Source: an uncultured Spartobacteria bacterium (GTDB lineage Bacteria; Verrucomicrobiota; Verrucomicrobiia; Chthoniobacterales; Terrimicrobiaceae). From it: a DNA stretch of 14,282 nt. This document shows, piece after piece, positions 6,811 to 13,801 of this stretch. The stretch covers positions 1-14,282 of the forward strand of contig CALCJD010000012.1 in assembly GCA_937960895.1 (NCBI GenBank). Direction: 5' to 3'. The position numbers and the translations under genes were made by a program. Within the stretch, counting starts at the first letter, position 1, and each line of letters begins with the position of its first letter. The notes under the pieces are model-generated. The model did no database searches. It was given only the letters and a program-made list of their open reading frames with translations, and was not told the origin of the DNA.

Positions 6811-7646
6811 AATCGCTTCTCAAAACCCTCCTGTTTCTGACGGCTGGCATGGGTTCCGCTCTCGCGGATTCCGGGCATTCGCTTTATTGGGCTCCGCCGA
6901 ATGTCACGGTGGGCGGCCGGGATGTGGATTTCATCCTGAACATCATCTTCTGGCTGACCGCCGTCGTTTTTGTCCTCACCCAGACGCTTCTGGTGGTCTA
7001 TCTGATCCGCTACCGCCGCCGTCCGGGTGTCAAAGCCCATTACAGCCACGGCAACAACTTCCTTGAGATCGTCTGGACGACCACCCCGGTGTTGGTCTTT
7101 CTCTTCCTGGCCATTTACAGCAACCGCGTGTGGTCCAAACTGCACAGCGATCCTCCGCCGGATGCCATCCAGATCAACGTGTCGAGTTTCCAGTTCGGCT
7201 GGGAAATGCGCTACCCGGGCGCCGACAACCAGCTCGGGGAAATCGATGTCACGAAGATCTCCCCGGAAAACAAATTCGGCGTGTCCCCGGACGATCCCCA
7301 CGGCAAGGACGACTTCGTCTCCTCCGAACTGGTCATTCCCTACGGCAAACCGATTCACATCCTGCTCAATGCCCGCGATGTCATTCATTCCTTCTATGTG
7401 CCGGCCTTCCGCCTGTATCAGGACGCCGTGCCCGGACGCACCATTTCCTGGGTGTGGTTCGAGGTGGAAAAACCCGGCAATTTTGAACTGGCGTGCAGCC
7501 AGCTCTGTGGCATTGGTCACTTTAACATGAAAGCCCCCATTCGTGTGGTTTCCCCCGAGGAGTTCGCGAAATGGTATGAGGACAAGGTAAAAGCTGCGCA
7601 GGCTGCGCTTGCGGACAAAACCCCTTCCGAAATCGCCAGCAACTAG
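6807..7646 (+). CDS. coxB: Cytochrome c oxidase subunit II (CuA subunit), no fused cytochrome c
   Basis: Subunit II of the aa3 oxidase, which accepts electrons at the binuclear CuA centre. The 279-residue product has a signal-like N-terminus (about 1-20), two membrane helices (about 42-68 and 86-105) and a periplasmic cupredoxin domain. CuA ligands are visible: His194 in DVIHSFYVP, then CSQLCGIGHFNM with Cys230, Cys234, His238 and Met241. The residue between the cysteines that is usually Glu (CSELCG), whose backbone binds CuA and whose carboxylate helps bind Mg/Mn, is Gln232 here. There is no C-terminal CXXCH domain, so this is not a caa3-type subunit II and an external cytochrome is needed. 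It starts with an ATGA overlap to the preceding cytochrome c gene, which suggests that cytochrome is its electron donor. Confidence 0.96.
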   Translation: MKSLLKTLLFLTAGMGSALADSGHSLYWAPPNVTVGGRDVDFILNIIFWLTAVVFVLTQTLLVVYLIRYRRRPGVKAHYSHGNNFLEIVWTTTPVLVFLFLAIYSNRVWSKLHSDPPPDAIQINVSSFQFGWEMRYPGADNQLGEIDVTKISPENKFGVSPDDPHGKDDFVSSELVIPYGKPIHILLNARDVIHSFYVPAFRLYQDAVPGRTISWVWFEVEKPGNFELACSQLCGIGHFNMKAPIRVVSPEEFAKWYEDKVKAAQAALADKTPSEIASN

Positions 7647-7664
7647 CTTCCACGCACCCCAGAA

Positions 7665-9425
7665 ATGAGCGCCACCATTGCTGACACCACTCTCCCCGTA
7701 GAACACGCCGATCATGAGGACGTGGGATTCATCCGGAAATATCTCTGGACCTACGACCACAAGATGATCGGTCTCCAGTATCTCTGGACGGCCCTCTTTT
7801 TCCTCTTCATCGGCGGCGGTCTCGCCCTTCTGGTCCGCTATCAGCTCGCCTGGCCCAACACGGTGGTGCCCGTCATCGGGCATCTTCTGCCGAGCACGGT
7901 GGCCTCGGACGGGGCCATCATTCCCGGCGGCTACAACATGCTGGTGACCATGCATGCGACGGTGATGGTGTTTTTTGTGGTCATGCCGCTCCTTATCGGC
8001 GCCTTTGGAAATTTCCTCATTCCCCTGCAGATCGGTGCGGGGGACATGGCGTTCCCGCTGTTGAATGAACTCAGTTACTGGCTGTATTTCCTGTCCGGCA
8101 TCATTCTGATGGCGGCCTTCTGTGTGCCGGGGGGTGCGCCGGGCACCGGCTGGACCGCCTATCCGCCCCTGAGCGCCGTTGCCGAATACAACGGCACGAA
8201 GCTGGGCCAGAGTCTCTGGGGCGTGGCCATTTTCATCAACGGCCTTTCCTCCATTGCCGGCGCCACCAACTACATCACCACCGTCGTGAACATGCGCGCG
8301 CCCGGCATGACGATGTTCCGCTTGCCGCTCACCGTCTGGTCGTTGTTCATCACGGCCATTCTGCTCGTGCTGGCCGTGCCGGTGCTTTCCGCCGCCGCGG
8401 CCATGCTCTTCTGCGACCTCAACTTCGGCACGAGTTTCTTCAAACCGGCGGGTGGGGGACAGCCGCTCCTCTGGCAGCACCTCTTCTGGTTCTTCGGTCA
8501 CCCGGAGGTCTACATCATGATCCTTCCGGCGATGGGCCTCTCCTCGGACATCATCTCCGTCTTCTCCCGCAAGCCGATCTTTGGCTACAAGGCGATGGTT
8601 TACGCCATCATCGCCATCGGATTCCTCGGCTTCATCGTCTGGGGTCACCACATGTTTGTCAGCGGCATGAACCTCACGCTGAGCGCGGCGTTTTCCGTGT
8701 CGACGATGTTCATCGCGGTGCCGTCGGCCATCAAGACCTTCAACTGGCTCGGCACGATCTGGCGCGGTTCCATCGAATTCACCACCTCCATGTGTTTCGC
8801 CCTGGCCTTTGTCTCGATGTTTGTCATCGGCGGGTTGAGCGGCATCTTCATGGCGTCCACCCCGGTGGATCTCTTCATCCACCACACCTATTTCATCGTC
8901 GCCCACATCCACTATGTGCTCTTCGGCGGAAGCATCATGTCCGTCTTTGCGGCGATCTACTTCTGGTTCCCGAAGATGTTCGGACGGATGCTCAACGAGA
9001 CCATCGGCAAGGTGCACTTCGTCCTGACCTTCATCTTCTTCAACATGGCGTTCTTCCCGATGCACAATCTGGGCCTCGGCGGCATGATGCGCCGCATCGC
9101 GGACCCGCCGATCTACGAACACCTCAAGCAACTCCAGCCGCTCAACCAGATCTCCACGGTGGGTGCCATCGGTCTCGGATTCACCACCTTCATCTTCATC
9201 TGGAACATCATCATCACCCTGCGCAAACCGAAGGACGCGCCGGCCAATCCGTGGCACGCCAACACGCTGGAATGGACCGTGCCGTCACCTCCGGGACACG
9301 GCAATTTCCCGAAGACCCCCGTGGTTTATCACGGACCGTACGAATACAGCGTGCCCGGACTCGACAAGGATTACCTGCCCCAGACGGAGAAGGCTCCCGC
9401 ACACGTGAAGCTCGAGGCGCATTAA
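7665..9425 (+). CDS. coxA: Cytochrome c oxidase subunit I, A1-type aa3
   Basis: Catalytic subunit that reduces O2 to water and pumps protons. The 586-residue, roughly 12-helix protein carries all heme/copper ligands: His97 (MHATVMVFF) and His416 for low-spin heme a, His414 for heme a3, and His279, His328 and His329 for CuB (FGHPEVY, GHHMF). Tyr283 is the His-Tyr cross-link residue. Glu281 marks the A1 family, Asp127 (GAGDMAFP) the D-channel entrance and Lys357 the K channel. In the motif usually read as 'H-D-T-Y', the Asp is His407 (HHTYFIVAHIHYV), which alters the Mg/Mn site. The C-terminal tail after about residue 520 is Pro-rich (PSPPGHGNF), common in this group. ATG 7665 lies 18 bases after the coxB stop with no obvious Shine-Dalgarno. 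Confidence 0.97.
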   Translation: MSATIADTTLPVEHADHEDVGFIRKYLWTYDHKMIGLQYLWTALFFLFIGGGLALLVRYQLAWPNTVVPVIGHLLPSTVASDGAIIPGGYNMLVTMHATVMVFFVVMPLLIGAFGNFLIPLQIGAGDMAFPLLNELSYWLYFLSGIILMAAFCVPGGAPGTGWTAYPPLSAVAEYNGTKLGQSLWGVAIFINGLSSIAGATNYITTVVNMRAPGMTMFRLPLTVWSLFITAILLVLAVPVLSAAAAMLFCDLNFGTSFFKPAGGGQPLLWQHLFWFFGHPEVYIMILPAMGLSSDIISVFSRKPIFGYKAMVYAIIAIGFLGFIVWGHHMFVSGMNLTLSAAFSVSTMFIAVPSAIKTFNWLGTIWRGSIEFTTSMCFALAFVSMFVIGGLSGIFMASTPVDLFIHHTYFIVAHIHYVLFGGSIMSVFAAIYFWFPKMFGRMLNETIGKVHFVLTFIFFNMAFFPMHNLGLGGMMRRIADPPIYEHLKQLQPLNQISTVGAIGLGFTTFIFIWNIIITLRKPKDAPANPWHANTLEWTVPSPPGHGNFPKTPVVYHGPYEYSVPGLDKDYLPQTEKAPAHVKLEAH

Positions 9426-9557
9426 GCGGGGCGGTGTGGAGGGAGTCGGGACGGGACGCCTCCTCACGCCGGCGCCCACGGATCTGCTGCATCGCGTCGG
9501 GGACAACGTAAAAGGTCCCTCCTCTCTTCCTCCGCCACCCACCATCCCCCTCCTTCA

Positions 9558-9585
9558 TTGACGCCCGGCGGCTCCCGCGTATCCT
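9558..9585 (+). promoter_or_regulatory. Candidate sigma70-like promoter in the coxA-ctaA gap
   Basis: TTGACG (9558-9563) and TATCCT (9580-9585) are separated by 16 bases, five and four matches to the -35 and -10 consensus. The gap of about 170 bases between coxA and the ctaA ATG is the largest in the window, so an internal promoter is plausible here. Transcription would begin only a few bases before the ATG at 9597, giving a nearly leaderless message. The spacer is GC-rich and chance matches are possible. The rest of the gap (9426-9557) is purine-rich then pyrimidine-rich, and I see no convincing terminator or gene in it. Confidence 0.3.
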
Positions 9586-9596
9586 CTGAGTCCACC

Positions 9597-10775
9597 ATGT
9601 CCGCCGTCACACCATCCCGTTACCGTCCGGCCCTCCATTGGTGGGCCGTGATCACGGCATGTCTGACATTTGTCCTGCTTTTTGTCGGCGGACTCGTGAC
9701 GTCCCACGGCGCCGGACTGGCCGTGCCCGACTGGCCGAACAGTTTCGGGTACAACATGTTCACCTTTCCGATTTCGCGCTGGGTCGGGGGGATTTTTTAC
9801 GAGCACACCCATCGTCTCATCGGGACCTTTGTCGGACTCTTCACGGCGATTTTCGCCGCCTGGCTGTGGGTCGCGGAATCACCGAAGGAATCCCGCGGGC
9901 CGGGAGTGGCCGTGGTGGTGGGGGTCCTGGTCCTTCTTGGCGTGAGACTCATGCCCGTTTATGTGACGCTCGCCGCCCTGGCGCCGATTGCGGCCGTTGT
10001 CTGCCTGCGGCTGTTTTTCCGGGACGGAGGCCGCCTGCGCTGGCTGGGCATGACGGCCCTCTCCATCGTGGTTCTGCAGGGGGTCCTGGGCGGGGTGCGG
10101 GTGGTGTGGCTGAAGGACGAGATCGGCATCTTTCACGGCATGATTGCCCAGACGTTTTTTGTTTTGATTTCCTATCTGGCCGTCATGACCGGCCGCCGGT
10201 TCGTCGAGAAACGGTGGGCCGATTACGAACCGGACCTCCGTCTGCGCTGGTACGCGCTGGGCATCACCGCGTTGATTTTCCTGCAGCTCGGCCTGGGCGC
10301 CACCATGCGCCACGAGCACATCGGCCTCTCCATTCCCGATTTTCCGCTGGCCTACGGACAGTGGATTCCGGACACGAGTCCGGCGGCCATGGAACGGATC
10401 AACGCCGAGCGGATCGCCAACAACGAAATGCGCACGACGGCCGTGCAGATCTGGATCCAAATGGCGCACCGCCTCATGGCGGTGATCATTGCCGTGACGG
10501 TCATTGCCTTTGCCTGGCGGGCGCGCCGGAGTGTGCGAGTCGTGCGGGGCTGGTCGCTCCTGTGGGTCGTGATGGTGCTCGGGCAAATCGGCCTGGGTGC
10601 CTGGACAATCTGGTCGAAAAAGGCGGCCGACATCGCCACGATGCACGTGGCGTTGGGCGCCCTCATTCTCCTGGTGGGCGCCCTGCTCACCCTTCGCCTG
10701 TTTTTGGGAGGCCGTGCGCAGGATTTCATTTTGCCAGACGGCCCGAATCCGCGTTTGATGGAACCCGTTGTATGA
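9597..10775 (+). CDS. ctaA: Heme A synthase, CtaA/COX15 family
   Basis: Converts heme O to heme A by oxidising the C8 methyl group, in the membrane. The 392-residue protein shows the two-fold repeated four-helix architecture of the family. Conserved residues include the first-half motif GLAVPDWPNSFG (40-51), Glu69 and His72 in YEHTHRLIG, His180 (FHGMIAQ), and in the second half HIGLSIPDFPLA (241-252), His291 (MAHRLMAV) and His350 (MHVALGAL). Two additional hydrophobic segments (about 104-118 and 121-140) sit between the second and third expected helices, which makes the protein longer than usual. I prefer the ATG at 9597 because the longer TTG start at 9558 would add a 13-residue non-membrane leader overlapping a possible promoter. 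It ends with an ATGA overlap into ctaB. Confidence 0.93.
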   Translation: MSAVTPSRYRPALHWWAVITACLTFVLLFVGGLVTSHGAGLAVPDWPNSFGYNMFTFPISRWVGGIFYEHTHRLIGTFVGLFTAIFAAWLWVAESPKESRGPGVAVVVGVLVLLGVRLMPVYVTLAALAPIAAVVCLRLFFRDGGRLRWLGMTALSIVVLQGVLGGVRVVWLKDEIGIFHGMIAQTFFVLISYLAVMTGRRFVEKRWADYEPDLRLRWYALGITALIFLQLGLGATMRHEHIGLSIPDFPLAYGQWIPDTSPAAMERINAERIANNEMRTTAVQIWIQMAHRLMAVIIAVTVIAFAWRARRSVRVVRGWSLLWVVMVLGQIGLGAWTIWSKKAADIATMHVALGALILLVGALLTLRLFLGGRAQDFILPDGPNPRLMEPVV

Positions 10776-11659
10776 AAACCGCCGCCCTCTCCACCACCCG
10801 TACCGAGTCCTTTTTCGGCGACCTGTCGGAACTGGTGAAGGTTCGGTTGTCCCTGCTTGTTCTTCTGACGACCCTAGTGGGTTTTCTTGCCGGGTGGCAG
10901 GGGCCGATGAATTACCTTTTGCTGACCGCGACCCTGGTGGGAACGGCCCTTTGCGCCTGTGGGGCGTCCGCGCTCAACCAATGGTGGGAGCGCGACCTCG
11001 ACGCGCTGATGAAACGCACCCGCCAGCGTCCGCTGCCGGCCCGACGGATGCATCCGGGCGACGCCCTCCTCTTTGGGGTGTTTTTCTCCGCGACCGGCCT
11101 CGCAACCCTCGGGTTGATGGCCGACGTTCGGGCGGCGATTCTTGCCTTCATTACCATCGCGATCTACGTGCTGGTTTACACCCCCATGAAGCGGGTGAGT
11201 TCCCTCAACACGCTGGTGGGGGCCATTCCGGGGGCCCTGCCGCCCCTGATCGGCTGGATTGCCGCCCGGGGGCATTATTCCCTCGAGGGCGGCCTGCTTT
11301 TTGCGATCCTCTGGTTCTGGCAGATGCCGCACTTCCTGGCCATTGCCTGGCTGTTTCGCGACGATTATTCCCGCGCGGGCTTTGTCATGCTCTCCAGCCA
11401 TGACGAGGACGGATACGCCACCGGCCGGCAGGCCTTCCTGTATTCCTTCTGCCTCCTGCTGACCAGCTTGGTGCCGGCCGTGATGGGCTTCAATTCGGCC
11501 TGGTATTTCTTTGGTGCGCTGATCGTGGGAGTGGCCTTCTGTGCCGCAGCGGCCCTGTTCCTCTGGAAACGTGACCGTCCCTCGGCCCGCTTGCTCTTTT
11601 TTGCCTCGATTCTTTATCTGCCGGTGGTTTTGGTCCTGCTGGTTGCCTTCAAGCGATGA
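10772..11659 (+). CDS. ctaB: Protoheme IX farnesyltransferase (heme O synthase), CtaB/CyoE family
   Basis: Transfers farnesyl from farnesyl diphosphate to protoheme, making heme O for CtaA. The 295-residue UbiA-type membrane prenyltransferase has the first catalytic motif NQWWERDLDALMKRTRQRPL (69-88, with Asn69, Glu73, Asp77, Arg82 and Arg86), a YTPMKR segment followed by NTLVGAIPGALPPLIGW, and a second acidic motif DDYSRAGFVML. Around nine hydrophobic helices are visible. The ATG at 10772 overlaps the ctaA stop (ATGA); an open frame continues far upstream but encodes nothing like this family there. Its placement between coxA and coxC matches heme A supply to the adjacent oxidase. Confidence 0.95.
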   Translation: MKTAALSTTRTESFFGDLSELVKVRLSLLVLLTTLVGFLAGWQGPMNYLLLTATLVGTALCACGASALNQWWERDLDALMKRTRQRPLPARRMHPGDALLFGVFFSATGLATLGLMADVRAAILAFITIAIYVLVYTPMKRVSSLNTLVGAIPGALPPLIGWIAARGHYSLEGGLLFAILWFWQMPHFLAIAWLFRDDYSRAGFVMLSSHDEDGYATGRQAFLYSFCLLLTSLVPAVMGFNSAWYFFGALIVGVAFCAAAALFLWKRDRPSARLLFFASILYLPVVLVLLVAFKR

Positions 11660-11770
11660 ATGAAAAATCGAAACGCCGGCTTGATGCTGTTTCTTTGGAT
11701 TTTCGCTCTCGCGCTCTGTGCGCTGGTCATTGTATTGATGCTCTTGCGCGGCGCGGCCTCCGTGCCGTGA
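11660..11770 (+). CDS. Very small single-helix membrane peptide (36 aa) between ctaB and coxC
   Basis: A 36-residue open frame starting immediately after the ctaB stop (ATG 11660) and ending with TGA at 11768-11770. It reads MKNRNAGLMLFLWIFALALC, continues with a hydrophobic run (ALVIVLMLL) and ends RGAASVP. Basic residues before the hydrophobic stretch and an Arg after it make a convincing one-pass helix of about 24 residues. The alternative overlapping frame from ATG 11656 gives a polar 50-residue peptide without obvious character, so I favour this one. Small one-helix subunits are common in oxidase operons, so an accessory oxidase subunit is plausible, but I do not recognise the family. 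There is no clear Shine-Dalgarno; translation could couple to ctaB. Confidence 0.55.
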   Translation: MKNRNAGLMLFLWIFALALCALVIVLMLLRGAASVP

Positions 11771-11804
11771 TGTTTTCCCCAACCCCAAAGAACATTCCCC
11801 TCAT

Positions 11805-12443
11805 ATGAGCACCGCCACCCTCAGTCACGATGCCCACGATGCGCATGCCGGTCATGCCTCCGCTCCGCCGGCAACCTGCAGGTTCGGCATGATCATGTTC
11901 CTCGCCTCCGAAGCCATGCTTTTTGCGGGGCTGATCGGAGGGTATATCGTCCTGCGGCTGAGCCGGAACGAACCCTGGCCGCCGGCGGGGGCACCCGACA
12001 TCGGGGTGCAGTGGCCGTTGACGGGCCTCAATATCGTCATGATCGTCAACTCGCTGATCCTGATCAGCAGCAGTTTCTTTTACCATTTTGCCGAAGCTTC
12101 CATCAAAAAGCATGGGAAGTCCGGATTGCTCTGGCTGCTGGTTACCATCGTGGCCGGAAGCATCTTCCTCGGGGTGCAGGCCTGGGAATGGGTGCACCTC
12201 CACCATGAAGGCCTCTGGTTCAACACCTACGGCATCTACGGCTCGTGCTTTTTTGTCATGACCGGCTTCCACGGCATGCACGTCCTGATTGGAATCGGTC
12301 TCATCGTCTGGGTTTTCCTTCGTCAGCTGTTCCTCAGGTGCTACAAGCCGGGCCACACGGCCTCGCTCGACAACGTCGGGTTGTACTGGCACTTTGTGGA
12401 CGGCGTCTGGATTTTCCTTTATACGATCCTGTATGTCATCTGA
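11805..12443 (+). CDS. coxC: Cytochrome c oxidase subunit III, five-helix form
   Basis: Non-catalytic subunit that stabilises the oxidase core and proton uptake. The 212-residue product has about five membrane helices (about 25-50, 73-93, 107-130, 143-170, 190-212), so it is the short form lacking the first two helices of seven-helix versions. Family landmarks are FLASEAMLFAGLIGGYIVLR (32-51) with Glu36, QAWEW (125-129), FHGMHVLIG (155-163) and GLYWHFVDGVWIFLY (192-206). The N-terminus before the first helix is His-rich (HDAHDAHAGHA), which could bind metal or simply be a flexible tail. The ATG at 11805 has no obvious Shine-Dalgarno. The SCO gene begins inside its last codons in another frame. 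Confidence 0.95.
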   Translation: MSTATLSHDAHDAHAGHASAPPATCRFGMIMFLASEAMLFAGLIGGYIVLRLSRNEPWPPAGAPDIGVQWPLTGLNIVMIVNSLILISSSFFYHFAEASIKKHGKSGLLWLLVTIVAGSIFLGVQAWEWVHLHHEGLWFNTYGIYGSCFFVMTGFHGMHVLIGIGLIVWVFLRQLFLRCYKPGHTASLDNVGLYWHFVDGVWIFLYTILYVI

Positions 12444-13107
12444 GCCGGATCAGCCGGCTGAAAACACACCTCCCCGCCGCATCCCGCGGCTCGGTTGGGC
12501 CATCGCGTTTCTGGTCGCGACGGCACTCATCGCGTGGAGTTATGTGCAGTTCCAGGACACCCTTCGCGCGCGCGGAGCCCTGCCGACGCGTTTGGAGCGT
12601 CTGGCACCGGCTCCCGAATTCCGCTTCACCGCCCAGGACGGCTCAACCGTCTCCCCGGAGGATCTGAAAGGACGGGTTTGGGTGGTGAATTTCATCTTCA
12701 CCCGCTGCCTGGGCCCCTGTCCGCTGATGACCAGCCGGATGGCCGAGTTGAATCAACGCCTCGGTTCGAAAACCGCCGACGTGAACCTCGTTTCCATCAC
12801 CGTGGATCCGGAGTATGACACGCCGGAAGTGCTCAAGGCCTACGGGGAAAAGGTGGGCGCCCGGCCCGAGCGATGGAAATTTCTGACCGGTCCCCGGGCG
12901 CAGATCGAGGAGACCATCCAAAAGGGATTTCTTCAGGCGCTCGGCCGGGACCAGGAGGGCATGCCCGTGCATTCGACCCGGTTTGTCCTGGTGGACAAGG
13001 ACGGCTGGATTCGCGGCTTTCAGGATGGAAATGATCCCGAAGTGGTGCAAAAGCTTCTCATGGACATCGGCGACATCCTGCGCGAACCTGCCCGCACGAC
13101 ACGATGA
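12433..13107 (+). CDS. SCO1/SenC-family copper chaperone for CuA assembly
   Basis: Membrane-anchored thioredoxin-fold copper protein that helps build the CuA site of CoxB. The 224-residue product has a short Pro-rich N-terminus, one membrane helix (about 19-38) and a periplasmic SCO domain. Copper ligands are present: Cys92 and Cys96 in FTRCLGPCPLMT and His180 in PVHSTRFVLVD. The family segment SITVDPEYDTPEVLKAYG (121-138) is clear. The motif is CLGPC rather than the commoner CPTVC-like forms, but the CxxxCP spacing is kept. The start is ATG 12433, overlapping coxC by 11 bases; a longer open frame upstream belongs to coxC in another frame. Its stop overlaps the next gene (ATGA). Confidence 0.95.
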   Translation: MSSEPDQPAENTPPRRIPRLGWAIAFLVATALIAWSYVQFQDTLRARGALPTRLERLAPAPEFRFTAQDGSTVSPEDLKGRVWVVNFIFTRCLGPCPLMTSRMAELNQRLGSKTADVNLVSITVDPEYDTPEVLKAYGEKVGARPERWKFLTGPRAQIEETIQKGFLQALGRDQEGMPVHSTRFVLVDKDGWIRGFQDGNDPEVVQKLLMDIGDILREPARTTR

Positions 13108-13361
13108 AGGCGAAACTCTCCTGGTGGATACCGGTCGTTCTCTGGTCCTGGGGGGCGCTGTCCGCGGCCCGGGCCTGCGTCGGTTGCCGTGAGCCGGGCA
13201 GTGAAACCCTGCGGCACGAGTCATCGACGGTGATGGCGGGATTTGCGTTTTCCTGGAGTGTGCTGTTTATGCTGACCTTTGCCTTCCTGGTGGTGGGGGG
13301 CATGAGTCTGTACATTTGGCAGACCTGTCGGCGGATCGATCGCGAGCGGGCCCGTTCATGA
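13104..13361 (+). CDS. Small secreted/anchored protein with CVGC motif, one C-terminal helix
   Basis: An 85-residue protein not assigned to a named family. It has a signal peptide-like N-terminus (about 1-24, ending SAARA), directly followed by Cys25 and Cys28 (ACVGCREPGSE), a short polar stretch and one membrane helix (about 43-69), then a basic tail (CRRIDRERARS). The mature protein would therefore place a CxxC pair at its periplasmic N-terminus. The motif is not CXXCH, so it is not a c-type heme site. From memory, short Cys-pair plus helix proteins occur beside SCO and oxidase genes in PVC bacteria, but I cannot confirm homology. ATGA overlaps on both sides tie it to SCO and the DUF420 gene, which suggests a role in metal delivery or thiol redox during oxidase assembly (inference). 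Confidence 0.75.
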   Translation: MKAKLSWWIPVVLWSWGALSAARACVGCREPGSETLRHESSTVMAGFAFSWSVLFMLTFAFLVVGGMSLYIWQTCRRIDRERARS

Positions 13362-13795
13362 GCGTCAGCGATCTTCCCGCCGTCAATGCCGGCCTGAACG
13401 GACTGGCCACGGTCCTGCTTACCGCCGGCTTCCTCCTGATCAAACAGGGCCGCATGGCCGCGCACCGGACCTGCATGCTTTCGGCGTTTGGCGTATCGGT
13501 GATCTTTCTCATCACCTACGTGGTGCACAAAATCCTCGTGCGCGGGGTGCACACGCCGATCGGTGCCGAAGGGGCGGTCAGGACGGTTTACCTGGTGATG
13601 CTGTTTTCCCACATCATCCTGGCCATGGCGATCGTCCCGCTTGTGCTCGTCACCCTCTGGCACGCCTTTGCCGGCCGACTCACCACGCACCGGCTGTGGG
13701 CGCGCTGGACCTATCCGATCTGGTATTATGTTTCGGTGACGGGAGTGTTGATTTATTTCTTTCTCTACCGGTGGTTTCCCGCCGCACCCCATTAG
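13358..13795 (+). CDS. DUF420 membrane protein, CtaM-like cytochrome aa3 assembly factor
   Basis: A 145-residue membrane protein of the DUF420 family; a member named CtaM (YozB) is needed for active aa3 oxidase in Firmicutes (established family knowledge). It has about four helices, with histidines at characteristic places: AAHRTCMLSAF after the first helix, ITYVVHKIL, VMLFSHIILA, and TLWHAFAGR followed by HRLWARWTYPIWYYVSVTG near the end, a pattern typical of DUF420. The ATG at 13358 overlaps the preceding stop (ATGA) and yields a protein beginning MSVSDLPAVNAGLN, which fits family N-termini; the frame is open for 14 more codons upstream. Position at the end of the oxidase cluster supports a role in heme or oxidase maturation. 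Confidence 0.9.
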   Translation: MSVSDLPAVNAGLNGLATVLLTAGFLLIKQGRMAAHRTCMLSAFGVSVIFLITYVVHKILVRGVHTPIGAEGAVRTVYLVMLFSHIILAMAIVPLVLVTLWHAFAGRLTTHRLWARWTYPIWYYVSVTGVLIYFFLYRWFPAAPH

Positions 13796-13801
13796 ACGTC
13801 C

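Noticed and set aside
6777..9257. Very long minus-strand open frame opposite coxB/coxA (also similar ones opposite actF, the CcoN-like gene and DUF420).
   Set aside because: These are charged, low-complexity translations (Glu/Arg/His/Gly-rich) typical of the antisense of GC-rich membrane genes, with no recognisable domain.
9433..9470. Hairpin GGTGTGG/TCACGCC as a terminator after coxA.
   Set aside because: The stem is short with G-T pairs, the loop is long, and no T-run follows.
9638..11659. A single 673-residue frame spanning ctaA and ctaB as a fusion protein.
   Set aside because: Only the part from 10772 on encodes a recognisable protein (CtaB); the upstream part is an out-of-frame reading of ctaA with Arg/Pro/His-rich composition.
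11656..11808. Alternative 50-residue frame starting at ATG 11656 with an ATGA overlap to ctaB.
   Set aside because: The overlap is attractive, but its translation is polar and featureless, whereas the frame from 11660 encodes a well-formed membrane helix.
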